From: Aquimarina longa SW024
Lineage (GTDB): Bacteria > Bacteroidota > Bacteroidia > Flavobacteriales > Flavobacteriaceae
DNA: 64,000 bases
Direction: 5' to 3'
NCBI RefSeq assembly: GCF_001401755.1
Contig: NZ_KQ474105.1
Span: 168,417 to 232,416 of the forward strand
Positions within the stretch are counted from its first letter, which is position 1. The number at the start of each line of letters is the position of its first letter. A model generated the notes under the pieces. The model had not been told where the DNA came from. It searched no databases and saw only the letters and a program-made list of their open reading frames with translations. Made by a program: the position numbers and the translations under genes. Shown piece after piece: positions 1 through 8,280 of the stretch.

Positions 1-1090
1 AGGCATTTTCTGCTCTAAAATAGCGTTTAAAGATAAAACCTTGTTCTTTTTTGGGGATACCAATACCTTGATCAATAATTTTAACCGTAAGAATGTTATT
101 TTCATAATATACCTGCAAATCTATAATGGTATGCTCTCCAGAATATTTAATAGCATTATTCATTAAATTAGATAATACAAGCTCTAAAATTTTTTCATCA
201 AACTCTATTACATAATCATCGATATCTTTAGGGTAGTTTATTCTCTGCCCATCTTTAAGCAACATATTAGCATCATAGACTACTTCATTAATTAATTTAC
301 TAAGAGGAAATTGGCTAAACTTATAAGTAACCTTGCCTGTTTCTAAACGTTCGATAGATAAAAAATCATTAAGGATATTATCTAAGTATTTCACTTTATT
401 TTTGATGGTATCTAGGTGTTTTTTTCTTTTTTCTTGCTGTTCTGTTTTACTATATTTTCCTGCAAGTGTAGCTGAGGTGAGGATACCACTTAGTGGTGTT
501 TTAAACTCGTGAGAAACAAGCGATAAGAATTTTGTTTTTAACTCGCTAAGGTCTCGTTCTTTTTTTAAAGATTCCTGTGTTTTGGTTTCAGCCTCCTTAC
601 GAAGAATTACTTCTTCTTTTAGTTCTTGTATAGTATGATGCAATTCTTCTGTACGTTCCTCTATTTTTTGCTCTAACTGAGTGTTTAGATGTTGTATTTG
701 CTGTTCTTGTTGTTTTCTAAGAGTGATATCAATAACTAGCGCCATTACATAGTTATTGCCATAAATGGCAAATGGATTTAGACCAGCTTCTACAGGAAAA
801 ATAGTTCCATCTTTTCGTACTCCAAAAAGATCTCGGCCTTTACCCATATTTCGTTTTTCACTATGACTTACAAAACCTTCAAAATGATGATGATGATTGT
901 GATGATGTTTTTTAGGAATCAATATATTAAGGTGTTTTCCGATCAATTCATCTGTGTTATAACCAAAAATTTGATTAGCAGATCCATTAGTTGCAACGAT
1001 GACTTGATCCTCATTAACTACAATGATTCCTTCTGAAATAGCTTCAGAAAGTAATTTGAAAATATTATTGTCTTTTTCGAAAACTTTCAT
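1..1090 (-). CDS. PAS domain sensor histidine kinase, C-terminus cut by window edge
   Basis: Reading the minus strand from the ATG at 1090 gives an open frame that runs off the window start (363 codons). The N-terminal part is a PAS domain (about residues 10-125, with FGVRKDGTIFPVE typical of PAS). A coiled coil follows, then a HisKA dimerisation/phosphoacceptor helix with SHEFKTPLSGI, and a HATPase_c domain with an N-box (NLMNNAIKYSGE) and the start of the G1 box (DQGIGIPK). No membrane segment is visible, so this is probably a cytoplasmic kinase. The PAS domain contains a histidine-rich patch, HHHNHHHH, at about residue 67. The kinase fold is clear; the signal and partner regulator are not visible. 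Confidence 0.93.
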   Translation of the reverse strand, partial: MKVFEKDNNIFKLLSEAISEGIIVVNEDQVIVATNGSANQIFGYNTDELIGKHLNILIPKKHHHNHHHHFEGFVSHSEKRNMGKGRDLFGVRKDGTIFPVEAGLNPFAIYGNNYVMALVIDITLRKQQEQQIQHLNTQLEQKIEERTEELHHTIQELKEEVILRKEAETKTQESLKKERDLSELKTKFLSLVSHEFKTPLSGILTSATLAGKYSKTEQQEKRKKHLDTIKNKVKYLDNILNDFLSIERLETGKVTYKFSQFPLSKLINEVVYDANMLLKDGQRINYPKDIDDYVIEFDEKILELVLSNLMNNAIKYSGEHTIIDLQVYYENNILTVKIIDQGIGIPKKEQGFIFKRYFRAENA

Positions 1091-1190
1091 TTGTCAAAAA
1101 TAAGGATTTTGATTAGTTAACAGAACTGATATATATCATAAAAAACCTCATTATTGCTATCTAAATTTATCATAAATAAATTATTTAACA

Positions 1191-1610
1191 ATGGATGATA
1201 AAAAGAATATTGAAATTGAATTTTATCAAAATCTTGGTAAGCTATTTTATGCAATTGCAATTGCGGATAAAGTAATTCAAAAATCAGAATATAATTTGTT
1301 AAGAAAAATTGTGAAATCAGAATGGTCAAAGACAAGCCTTATAGAAGATGAGTTTGGGATAGATGCGATCTATCAAATCGAAATTGTTTTTGATTGGTTA
1401 GATTATGAAGAAGAATTAAATGCTGAGGAATATTTTGAGCAGTTCGAAGTGTACTATAAAGAAAATACAACTTATTTTACAGATAGCGTAAAAGAGTCAA
1501 TATGGGATACTACCAATACTATAGCAGGTGTTTTTTCTGGAAAAAATAAATCCGAATTAATACTACTAGGGCGGTTAAAACTGATTTTAGAAAATACGGC
1601 TATTAAATAA
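1191..1610 (+). CDS. Small acidic protein, possible TerB-like fold
   Basis: This 139-residue protein has no signal peptide or membrane segment. The first third (FYQNLGKLFYAIAIADKVIQKSEYNLLRKIV) resembles the start of the TerB/DjlA helical fold, where an acidic helix pair follows a YAIA-type helix, but I assign it only by general appearance. It is followed after 27 nt by a lipoprotein gene in the same direction, so the two may be co-transcribed. Function is unknown. Confidence 0.7.
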   Translation: MDDKKNIEIEFYQNLGKLFYAIAIADKVIQKSEYNLLRKIVKSEWSKTSLIEDEFGIDAIYQIEIVFDWLDYEEELNAEEYFEQFEVYYKENTTYFTDSVKESIWDTTNTIAGVFSGKNKSELILLGRLKLILENTAIK

Positions 1611-1637
1611 AAGTATCTAATACCTAATATAATATTT

Positions 1638-2516
1638 ATGAAAACGTTAATCACTATCCTTATCGTACTACATTTTGCCTCTTGTAAGGAAGAAAGGTCT
1701 CCTCAAAAAGAATTAGATGAACAAGAAATAGAGACTAAACAAATTGTAGAAGAGGATACAGCAACTGCAATATCATTTTTTTCTGAAAAAAAACTAGAGT
1801 TAAATCATAAAAAAAATAAATCAATAAAAAAACAGCGATTGATAGAGGCTGAGGATGATAAAATTCAATTACAAGAGTTAGTCGTCTCTAAGAGTTTTTT
1901 AAAGAAAGAAGATTTGTATATTTTGGATTATCAATATCCTTATCTCAATGAGAAAATTAATCCTTCTTACTCTATATTTAATGACTTTATTGTAGAAAAT
2001 TATCTAAACATCGAAAAAACCGAAAATCAAATCCTCGAAGATAAAGAATTGCTCTGTGACACATTAAAGATTAATAGATTTAGAGATAAAAGAAGTCTTG
2101 ATTATAAGATTTATAATGTAAAAAATGATCTTATTAGTGTAGTACTTTATAAAGAGAATTATTATTCAGGAATGATATACACTACATATACGTTTGATTG
2201 TATAAATTTTGATCTTAAAAAACAAGATTTTATATATTTTAATGATTTTTTTATAGCAAACTCAGAAGAAGTGCTCTTTACCACTATAAATACGATTATA
2301 AAAGAAAGCATCAATTCTGGAGAATTATATTATGATTGTTGGGAGCTATCAAAAGGAGATTTTAAGGCATATAAAAACAATTTTGTAGTCAATGGCGATG
2401 CGATAGAGTTTTATTTTGATGATTGCATTATTTGCCCTTCATATACAGGAACGTATTTTATCGAAATTCCAATCAAGAAAATTGTACATCTTATAAAAAA
2501 AACAAATATCTTATAA
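1638..2516 (+). CDS. Lipoprotein, possibly DUF3298/RsiV-like
   Basis: The N-terminus is a lipoprotein signal ending in the lipobox HFASC, with the acylated Cys at residue 16. A charged, lysine-rich linker (residues 20-75) leads to a beta-rich domain. The C-terminal part (YFDDCIICPSYTGTYFIEIP) resembles the DUF3298 region seen in RsiV-type and surface lipoproteins, but this is an impression from pattern only. Its neighbours are a TerB-like gene upstream and thioredoxin 77 nt downstream. The protein probably sits in the inner or outer membrane facing the periplasm. Function is unknown. Confidence 0.75.
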   Translation: MKTLITILIVLHFASCKEERSPQKELDEQEIETKQIVEEDTATAISFFSEKKLELNHKKNKSIKKQRLIEAEDDKIQLQELVVSKSFLKKEDLYILDYQYPYLNEKINPSYSIFNDFIVENYLNIEKTENQILEDKELLCDTLKINRFRDKRSLDYKIYNVKNDLISVVLYKENYYSGMIYTTYTFDCINFDLKKQDFIYFNDFFIANSEEVLFTTINTIIKESINSGELYYDCWELSKGDFKAYKNNFVVNGDAIEFYFDDCIICPSYTGTYFIEIPIKKIVHLIKKTNIL

Positions 2517-2593
2517 AATATAACCATTTCTTACAGTAGTTTTATTTTTCAATTCATTATTCTATTTTAGTAATAAAAAATAGCAACAGTATA

Positions 2594-2893
2594 ATGAAGA
2601 GTAATTTTAGTGATATTATAGATTCGAAAATCCCTGTATTAATAGATTTTTATGCAAATTGGTGTGGCCCATGTAAAATGTTGGCACCTATTCTTAAAAA
2701 AGTAAAAGATGAATTAGGAGAAACAATCAAAGTTGTAAAAATAGATGTGGATAAAAATCAACCTTTAGCCGAAAAATATCAAGTTCGTGGTGTTCCAACA
2801 ATGATTTTGTTTAAAGAAGGGAAGCAGCTATGGAGACAATCCGGAGTATTACAAAAAGAAGAAATTATTAGCATAATAAAATCTACTAGCTAA
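2594..2893 (+). CDS. trxA: Thioredoxin
   Basis: A 99-residue single-domain thioredoxin with the redox motif WCGPC at residues 23-27, preceded by DFYANWCGPC as in canonical thioredoxins. The cis-proline is in the loop GVPTMILF. There is no signal peptide, so it acts in the cytoplasm as a disulfide reductase fed by thioredoxin reductase. Its length is normal for the family. A terminator lies downstream at about 2999-3040, before the convergent UspA gene. Confidence 0.95.
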   Translation: MKSNFSDIIDSKIPVLIDFYANWCGPCKMLAPILKKVKDELGETIKVVKIDVDKNQPLAEKYQVRGVPTMILFKEGKQLWRQSGVLQKEEIISIIKSTS

Positions 2894-2998
2894 GTCAATA
2901 ATGTCTAAGAAAATTAAAGAATAAGATGTTTTTAGAAAAAATAATTTGATTTAGAGACAAGTCTTGATGGTGTTAAAGGGGTAAATTATAGGAGTTAA

Positions 2999-3040
2999 AA
3001 AAAAGGGAATAAAATCAGAATTCGATTTCTTCCCTTTTTT
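2999..3040. terminator. Bidirectional terminator between thioredoxin and UspA genes
   Basis: The arms AAAAAAGGGAA (2999-3009) and TTCCCTTTTTT (3030-3040) enclose a second short stem, AAATC/GATTT. The A and T runs on the two sides suit termination on either strand, between two convergent genes. Confidence 0.75.
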
Positions 3041-3067
3041 AATTTTAGAATAGATACATATCTATTT

Positions 3068-3907
3068 TTATATTTTGAATGTTAGTACAGGTTTGTTTGC
3101 ATGATTGGCAATATCTTCTCCTATACTTACATTAAAAAAATGTGCTAATCCACGACGCCCATGAGTTGGTATTGCAATGATATCAGCTTTTATTTTATTA
3201 CTGTAATTAAAAATACCGCTTTCTACACTATAATCACAATAATACACTACCTTACTATACATGTCTAGATTTCCTGCGTCTGCTTTAAAAAGGAATTCTT
3301 TTACACTTTCTTCCATTTGATCAGAGCTTTTAAATTTTTCTCCTGGCAGATTAATATAAAGCAAATGTACATTGGCATTTAAAGTATCGAATAATCGCAT
3401 AGCATTATGGTATGGGCGAATATTCTCAATCTTAAAATCACAGGCAAATACTACTTCCTTGATACTAAAATTATCCATAGGATTTTTTATGATCAGGACA
3501 GGGATATCAGAAGTCCGCACTACTTTTTCTGCGTTAGATCCTATAAATACTTCTTCTCGTAATCCACTAGTACCATGTGATCCCATCACAATAAGATCAA
3601 TATCATTTTTGAGAGCTAGGTCATTAATTTCGCTAAATATTTTATAATTCTGTACAAGTTGTGTAACAGTAATTCCTTCTAAATATTCTTTGTCTAAAAA
3701 AGAGTTAAATCTTTTTTCAGCAAGTTTCATATAATACATTGCTTCACTTGCTTCCTGAGCTTCATTTTTAATTAATACTGCTTCGGATAATCCTAGCATA
3801 TGTAATACTACGATTTCTGAGTTTTGTTGTTTTGCTAATAATGCAGCAGCCTGTAATGCATATTCTGAATAGTTAGAAAAATCTATGGGAACAAGAATTT
3901 TTTTCAT
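3068..3907 (-). CDS. Universal stress protein, tandem UspA domains
   Basis: The 279 residues form two UspA domains. Domain 1 (about 1-142) starts with KKILVPIDFSNYSEYAL and ends with the nucleotide-binding signature GSHGTSGLREEVFIGS. Domain 2 (about 148-279) has the weaker signature PTHGRRGLAHFFNVSIG. Tandem UspA proteins of this size are common in Bacteroidota and bind ATP or AMP during stress. The gene is monocistronic, between a shared terminator and the divergent acylphosphatase gene. The specific stress is not visible from the sequence. Confidence 0.93.
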   Translation of the reverse strand: MKKILVPIDFSNYSEYALQAAALLAKQQNSEIVVLHMLGLSEAVLIKNEAQEASEAMYYMKLAEKRFNSFLDKEYLEGITVTQLVQNYKIFSEINDLALKNDIDLIVMGSHGTSGLREEVFIGSNAEKVVRTSDIPVLIIKNPMDNFSIKEVVFACDFKIENIRPYHNAMRLFDTLNANVHLLYINLPGEKFKSSDQMEESVKEFLFKADAGNLDMYSKVVYYCDYSVESGIFNYSNKIKADIIAIPTHGRRGLAHFFNVSIGEDIANHANKPVLTFKI

Positions 3908-4029
3908 GATTACGTGTTTTTATATTATCAAAATTAGAAGATATTACGACTATTTGCTATGATAATTATCATGTTCTTATCGGTTATTTAGAGAGAATAT
4001 TTTGATATCTTTATACTTTATTAAAAACA

Positions 4030-4299
4030 ATGACAAAACATTATAATATTACAATAACAGGAAAAGTTCAGGGAGTTTGGTATAGAAAAAGTACTCAAGA
4101 AAAAGCTAAGACGCTTAAAATTAATGGGTATGTAAAAAATCTACCAAATGGAGATGTATATATAGAAGCTGAAGGAGATGATCATCAATTAAATGCTCTA
4201 GTAGAATGGTGTAACATAGGATCCGAATTTGCAAAAGTAAATACTGTTTCTTTTGAAGAAAGTAACGTACAGTTTTTTGAGGATTTTAATATTCTATGA
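4030..4299 (+). CDS. acyP: Acylphosphatase
   Basis: An 89-residue protein of the normal acylphosphatase length. The phosphate-binding loop GKVQGVWYRKST contains the catalytic arginine (about residue 19), and VKNLPNGDVYIEAEG contains the catalytic asparagine (about residue 37). It hydrolyses carboxyl-phosphate bonds such as that in acetyl phosphate or 1,3-bisphosphoglycerate. It is cytoplasmic, and is divergent from the UspA gene with about 120 nt between start codons. Confidence 0.95.
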   Translation: MTKHYNITITGKVQGVWYRKSTQEKAKTLKINGYVKNLPNGDVYIEAEGDDHQLNALVEWCNIGSEFAKVNTVSFEESNVQFFEDFNIL

Positions 4300-4344
4300 T
4301 AACCAGATGTACTGTTCTAAGTATAAAGAAAAAGATACTAAAAA

Positions 4345-4383
4345 AACAAAGCCTACTAGAGATTTCTCATAGCAAGCTTTGTT
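4345..4383 (+). terminator. Probable terminator after acylphosphatase
   Basis: AACAAAGC (4345-4352) pairs with GCTTTGTT (4376-4383) with an imperfect inner stem. It lies about 45 nt after the acylphosphatase stop codon and before a convergent gene. Confidence 0.5.
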
Positions 4384-4446
4384 AACTAACCAATCAATTA
4401 TTATTGAAAAAAACTAAGCATTACATACAGCTTCAATAACACTGTA

Positions 4447-4896
4447 TTACTTTTTTATTTTAATTTTTTGCCAATTATTATCAGCTATATTTTTTAATTT
4501 TTTAGCATCTTCTTGTACCCATTTATTTAATGTGTTCACTCCCCAAGAGTTATAAAACAAATAGAGTTTACCATCTCTTATTTCAAAAGTTTTGGGGTTG
4601 ATATCTACTTTTTCATTGTTTACAGCTATAGCGTAGGCACAATACCCTCCATATTGCGGAATATAGCTATCAGGATTGCATTTAAATTTGTCTAAATTTT
4701 TTTGATTTGCAAATCTGTATTTTACATTATCATGAGTTACTACAAATTTATTATTTCCTTTAACGGCTTTCTTATTAAAGTATTCAGTAACATCATAACC
4801 TTCGGCTACGAAATCCTTAGTTATATTATAATCTATCTGTTGAGCTGTTATACTAGTTATAAATATTAAAAACGGTATGATTACATATATTTTCAT
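4447..4896 (-). CDS. Secreted YHS domain protein
   Basis: The N-terminus (KIYVIIPFLIFITSITAQ) is a cleavable signal peptide. The domain YDVTEYFNKKAVKGNN ... YRFANQKNLDKFKCNP ... YIPQYGGYCAYA is the extended YHS domain found in small periplasmic Bacteroidota proteins, with two cysteines that could bind metal. At 149 residues it has the usual length. In this family the domain is linked to metal or haem handling, but no direct function is established. It is a single gene, convergent with acyP. Confidence 0.85.
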   Translation of the reverse strand: MKIYVIIPFLIFITSITAQQIDYNITKDFVAEGYDVTEYFNKKAVKGNNKFVVTHDNVKYRFANQKNLDKFKCNPDSYIPQYGGYCAYAIAVNNEKVDINPKTFEIRDGKLYLFYNSWGVNTLNKWVQEDAKKLKNIADNNWQKIKIKK

Positions 4897-4985
4897 GTAG
4901 TGCCTTTTTTACATTTCTTATATTTCAGTCGTGAAAAAAAGAGGAGTATTACATTTTTAACATATTTATATTAGTTTTTAGTAAA

Positions 4986-5504
4986 TTATAGTAAAAAATT
5001 AGTAGTTTCTGGATATGGAATTAGAGCACTGATTAATAAACGAATACTATCTTTTGCTATTAGAGTAATTGATAGTAATGTAGCAGTGACAATTATAGCA
5101 GAAGCGACATTGTTTTGTTGGATGTCTTTAAATTCATTAACTCCTTTGGTTAAAGCAGAAAAAAGAATAAATACCGAGGTATTAATGAGTATAGCAAAGA
5201 TAAAACCAATACCTAAGTAGAGTCCGGAATACTGTATGATTTTTTCGAATGTGATTTCATTTTCTCCAGACATAGATAATCGTATCATGTTGGTGATAGA
5301 AGGAATGATCTCTCCAAGTATGATACCGATAGAAAGGATAATCCCAGCTGCAAAAATAGAAAATGCCATATTATCTTCTCTAAGAGAAATATTTTTCAAA
5401 AATATTTTTTGCAAAATTTTAAAAGAAATAAATAGAATAAGTACAGAAATTATAGTGGCTAGAGCTATTTCTATAAAAGCAAGAGTTATTAATTTAGTTT
5501 GCAT
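4986..5504 (-). CDS. DUF350 family membrane protein
   Basis: A protein with at least four hydrophobic helices (about residues 8-30, 47-69, 92-115, 128-150), with the DUF350/YjfL-like arrangement and a duplicated pattern of helix pairs. I chose ATG 5504 (MQTKLITLAF) because an earlier in-frame ATG at 5528 would overlap the end of the upstream gene and adds residues that do not look like the family. It is the third gene of a tight minus-strand cluster. DUF350 proteins are inner-membrane proteins of unknown activity. Confidence 0.82.
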   Translation of the reverse strand: MQTKLITLAFIEIALATIISVLILFISFKILQKIFLKNISLREDNMAFSIFAAGIILSIGIILGEIIPSITNMIRLSMSGENEITFEKIIQYSGLYLGIGFIFAILINTSVFILFSALTKGVNEFKDIQQNNVASAIIVTATLLSITLIAKDSIRLLISALIPYPETTNFLL

Positions 5505-5508
5505 AGTA

Positions 5509-6519
5509 TTAGATATTATTAAGTACAATGTACCAATGACTTATATCATCAAAGTTTTTTGGTAATGTACCGATTGTAAAATGTTTACTTGTAGTTTCCC
5601 AGGTGTAGTACCGTTTTCCGTTATGTAATTTATATATTCCTTTTGCAGGGATATTGAGTCCAAGAATAGAATGCTTGTAATAATCACTGTTAAGTATCGC
5701 TACATCATATCCAAAATAGCTCAAAAACGCATAAATAATTACAGTTCTGGTGTCACAATCTCCTTTTAGATTTCCCATAAAGCCTAGAGGGTTTTGGATT
5801 CCAAAAGGAATACTACCAATACAACAATCAGAACATTTTTCTAAAACTACTCTAATAGATTTTTCATACTTATAAGGAGATAAGCAAGCTGTCTCAAAAA
5901 CAAAAGAGTAAGGGATATCTTGTATGAATGTCACTACCATTTCTGCAAACTCTAACTGGTTTAGCTGATTTGTATTTTTAATAGTGCTAAGCTCTTTAAG
6001 GATTAAATCTAATTTTGGAGTATCCGAGATTACTAAATAATTATATAATTCTCCCCAAGAATGTTGTTTACGTTTATGTGCATTAGTAAAGTATTCTTGT
6101 TTAGAAGAAAAATAATCTTTCTCTCTAATTGAAAATTTACCCTTATATGTATTACCATAGTTATCACTCCATTTTCTGTCCTGACGTAATAACACAATAG
6201 AATCGCCTTCTTCTAAAACTTTTTCGCGATAAATATATTCTGAAATATCAGATTCTTGATGTGCTATAGATAAAGGAATCATATCGAGTATATACTGCAA
6301 TCCTGTTATGAGTATTAAAAATAAGATACTGTACCTAATATAACTCCAATTAAATTTAGCTGATTTAGATTTTCCTAATACCCATGAAAGTAATAGTACT
6401 ATGATAGTAAACGATGTATATAAAGAGATTGGAATAAAGGTTTGTATAAAACTACTGAGTATTAAGGACACTATTAGTATTGCCAAAAAAGAAAAACAAC
6501 CCGATTTCTTTTGTGTCAT
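5509..6519 (-). CDS. Membrane protein with transglutaminase-like domain
   Basis: Two to three N-terminal membrane helices (residues about 8-70) are followed by a soluble domain. Its core GNLKGDCDTRTVIIYAFLSYFGYDVAIL ... YYKHSILGL ... WETT supplies the Cys, His and acidic/Thr residues expected of a transglutaminase/papain-like fold (CDTR and KHSILG). The gap to the upstream LuxE-like gene is only 2 nt, and the downstream DUF350 gene starts 4 nt after the stop, so all three are likely one transcript. Whether it is a protease, amidase or inactive binder cannot be told. Confidence 0.72.
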   Translation of the reverse strand: MTQKKSGCFSFLAILIVSLILSSFIQTFIPISLYTSFTIIVLLLSWVLGKSKSAKFNWSYIRYSILFLILITGLQYILDMIPLSIAHQESDISEYIYREKVLEEGDSIVLLRQDRKWSDNYGNTYKGKFSIREKDYFSSKQEYFTNAHKRKQHSWGELYNYLVISDTPKLDLILKELSTIKNTNQLNQLEFAEMVVTFIQDIPYSFVFETACLSPYKYEKSIRVVLEKCSDCCIGSIPFGIQNPLGFMGNLKGDCDTRTVIIYAFLSYFGYDVAILNSDYYKHSILGLNIPAKGIYKLHNGKRYYTWETTSKHFTIGTLPKNFDDISHWYIVLNNI

Positions 6520-6521
6520 AT

Positions 6522-7502
6522 TTATAGAGCCATTAGGTTGCAGCCTCTAATATCGCTATGGTCAAATCTACCTAGGATTTCGAAACTTCCATTATCATTA
6601 ATTTTTCCTAGATCTTGAGTAGCAAGAAAAGAACAGGAATTTAGATTTGCTAAATCTATGATATTTATTCCTCCAGTTTTGTTTACTCCTGATGGAGTCA
6701 ATGCATCTTCAGGGTTTCTGATAGAGACTTTCATCCATGGTGGACAGTAAAATATACCATCTCCTTTAGAATATGCCTGAGATAACAATTCGGTCATCCC
6801 ATATTCGCTATGAATTTTTGAAATCTTAAAGCCATCTTTAAGAATCTGATGTAATTCTTCGCGGATGATTTCTTTTCTACGTCCTTTCATTCCTCCTGTT
6901 TCCATAACTACAACTCTGTCATTCAGTTTAATATCATAGTCTTCAATAAGGTCTAATAAGGCAAAAGATACTCCTAGTAGGAGTACTTTTTTTTCTTTAG
7001 AAATAAGTTGTTTGAGAGTTTGGATTAGTTTTTTAGTATCATGCAGATAAAATCCGCTTTCAGAATTGTTACTATCAAGAATCAGTTTTTCTGCCATATA
7101 TACGAGAGAAGATCCATCTCTCTCTAAGTAAGAGGGTAGTAATGCTAATACGATATAATTGGTAATATCTCCATAGAAGTATTGAAAACCTTTTCTAAAA
7201 CTGTTTTCATATACAGTAAGGTCACTAACATAATGCTTACTGGTTGTATTACCTGTGGTACCACTACTAGTGAAAATTTTTTGTACCTCTTCTGTAGTGC
7301 TTATTATTTTCTCTTGTTTAAAAAATTGAATAGGTAAATAAGGAATGTCATCGATACATTTTACCGAGGTCTTTGTAATTCCTAAAAGATTACAAAATCT
7401 TTGATAAATTGTGTTATAGATATACTGGTGTTTAAAAACAGATAGTGCTGATCGCTCAAATTCGGTATCGTTTTGAATAGAAAAAAAGAGATCAGATTGC
7501 AT
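6522..7502 (-). CDS. LuxE-like acyl-protein synthetase family protein
   Basis: The 326-residue sequence has the AMP-forming signature FTSSGTTGNTTSKH and downstream blocks HSEYGMTELLSQAYSKG and TQDLGKI. This matches the LuxE/PaaK-like acyl-protein synthetase family (PF04443), which activates a fatty acid or other acid and transfers it to a protein cysteine or carrier. No luxCDAB genes lie nearby, so bioluminescence is not implied. It is the first gene of a three-gene minus-strand cluster with an inverted repeat and a -7 box just upstream. Confidence 0.88.
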   Translation of the reverse strand: MQSDLFFSIQNDTEFERSALSVFKHQYIYNTIYQRFCNLLGITKTSVKCIDDIPYLPIQFFKQEKIISTTEEVQKIFTSSGTTGNTTSKHYVSDLTVYENSFRKGFQYFYGDITNYIVLALLPSYLERDGSSLVYMAEKLILDSNNSESGFYLHDTKKLIQTLKQLISKEKKVLLLGVSFALLDLIEDYDIKLNDRVVVMETGGMKGRRKEIIREELHQILKDGFKISKIHSEYGMTELLSQAYSKGDGIFYCPPWMKVSIRNPEDALTPSGVNKTGGINIIDLANLNSCSFLATQDLGKINDNGSFEILGRFDHSDIRGCNLMAL

Positions 7503-7512
7503 AAGTATGATA

Positions 7513-7542
7513 TGTTCTATAAAAGTTTATAGAACAAAGGTA
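7513..7542 (-). promoter_or_regulatory. Inverted repeat and -7 box before the LuxE-like operon
   Basis: TGTTCTATAAA (7513-7523) and TTTATAGAACA (7526-7536) form a perfect inverted repeat with 11-nt arms, 11 nt before the start codon at 7502. On the minus strand TACCTTTG (7542-7535) matches the Bacteroidota -7 box, with a TTG 16 nt further upstream. The repeat therefore overlaps the predicted start of transcription and could be an operator or a 5' hairpin. Confidence 0.5.
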
Positions 7543-7640
7543 TAAAAAACAAGTCTTACAACTAGCTGATGATTTTATAAGGTCTTATTAAAAGTATAAT
7601 ATCTCGTGTATCTAACGATTTAGATGCTATGATCTATACT

Positions 7641-7985
7641 TCAGTTTCTTACAAGTTTTCTTGTAGCTGTTTTTCCTTCTTCTTTAATTCTAAGAACATA
7701 AACAGCAGGTGGTAAAGATGAGATGTTTAATTCTTTACCTATCAATACTTTAAACATTATTTTCTCGCCTAATACTGTGAAAATAGAAACTGTTTTGGTT
7801 AAATTTTTATTAGAAGTAATATATAAGATATCACCATTCGCAGGGTTAGGAAAAATACTTAAATCTTCAATCTTTATATCTTTGGTGTCTTGTTTTTTTA
7901 TAGAATTGGACTGTGCTTGAACTCCTGAGGTAGAGGAGAAGCTAACAATGCCAATAAATAGAATTAGTAAGTAGATTTTTTTCAT
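7641..7985 (-). CDS. Small T9SS type A sorting-domain protein
   Basis: The N-terminus (KKIYLLILFIGIVSFSSTSGVQA) is a signal peptide. Almost everything after it is a type IX secretion C-terminal domain: LSIFPNPANGDILYI, VSIFTVLGEKI, LPPAVYVLRI and the final KLVRN. The mature passenger is only about 15 residues, so this is either a minimal cell-surface tag protein or a truncated remnant. It is flanked by non-coding DNA on both sides. Confidence 0.85.
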   Translation of the reverse strand: MKKIYLLILFIGIVSFSSTSGVQAQSNSIKKQDTKDIKIEDLSIFPNPANGDILYITSNKNLTKTVSIFTVLGEKIMFKVLIGKELNISSLPPAVYVLRIKEEGKTATRKLVRN

Positions 7986-8280
7986 ATTATACAGTTATTT
8001 TGGGACAGTAAATGTACAACATTAAAATTAGAATTACCATCAAAAATAAACATACTTACCTGTTAAACACACATGTAGTAGTTATCGAGTATATATATTA
8101 TGGTTTTAGCGTAGTTTTTATTTTGTGAATTTAAAATATTATCTCATATTTGTTCCATCATGAAGCTATAAAAGAATTATATACGTATTGTGTAACATTT
8201 ATATTACACATTTATAAGAGCTAAAGATCTTTTCTTTGGTCTATTTCCTATCTATTTTTAATAATTCATATTTTATACTA

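Noticed and set aside
6522..7502. Bioluminescence (lux) operon
   Set aside because: Only a LuxE-family protein is present; no luciferase or reductase genes accompany it.
8236..8280. Upstream TTG start for the MATE transporter
   Set aside because: ATG 8281 gives a standard N-terminus; the added residues are AT-rich non-family sequence.
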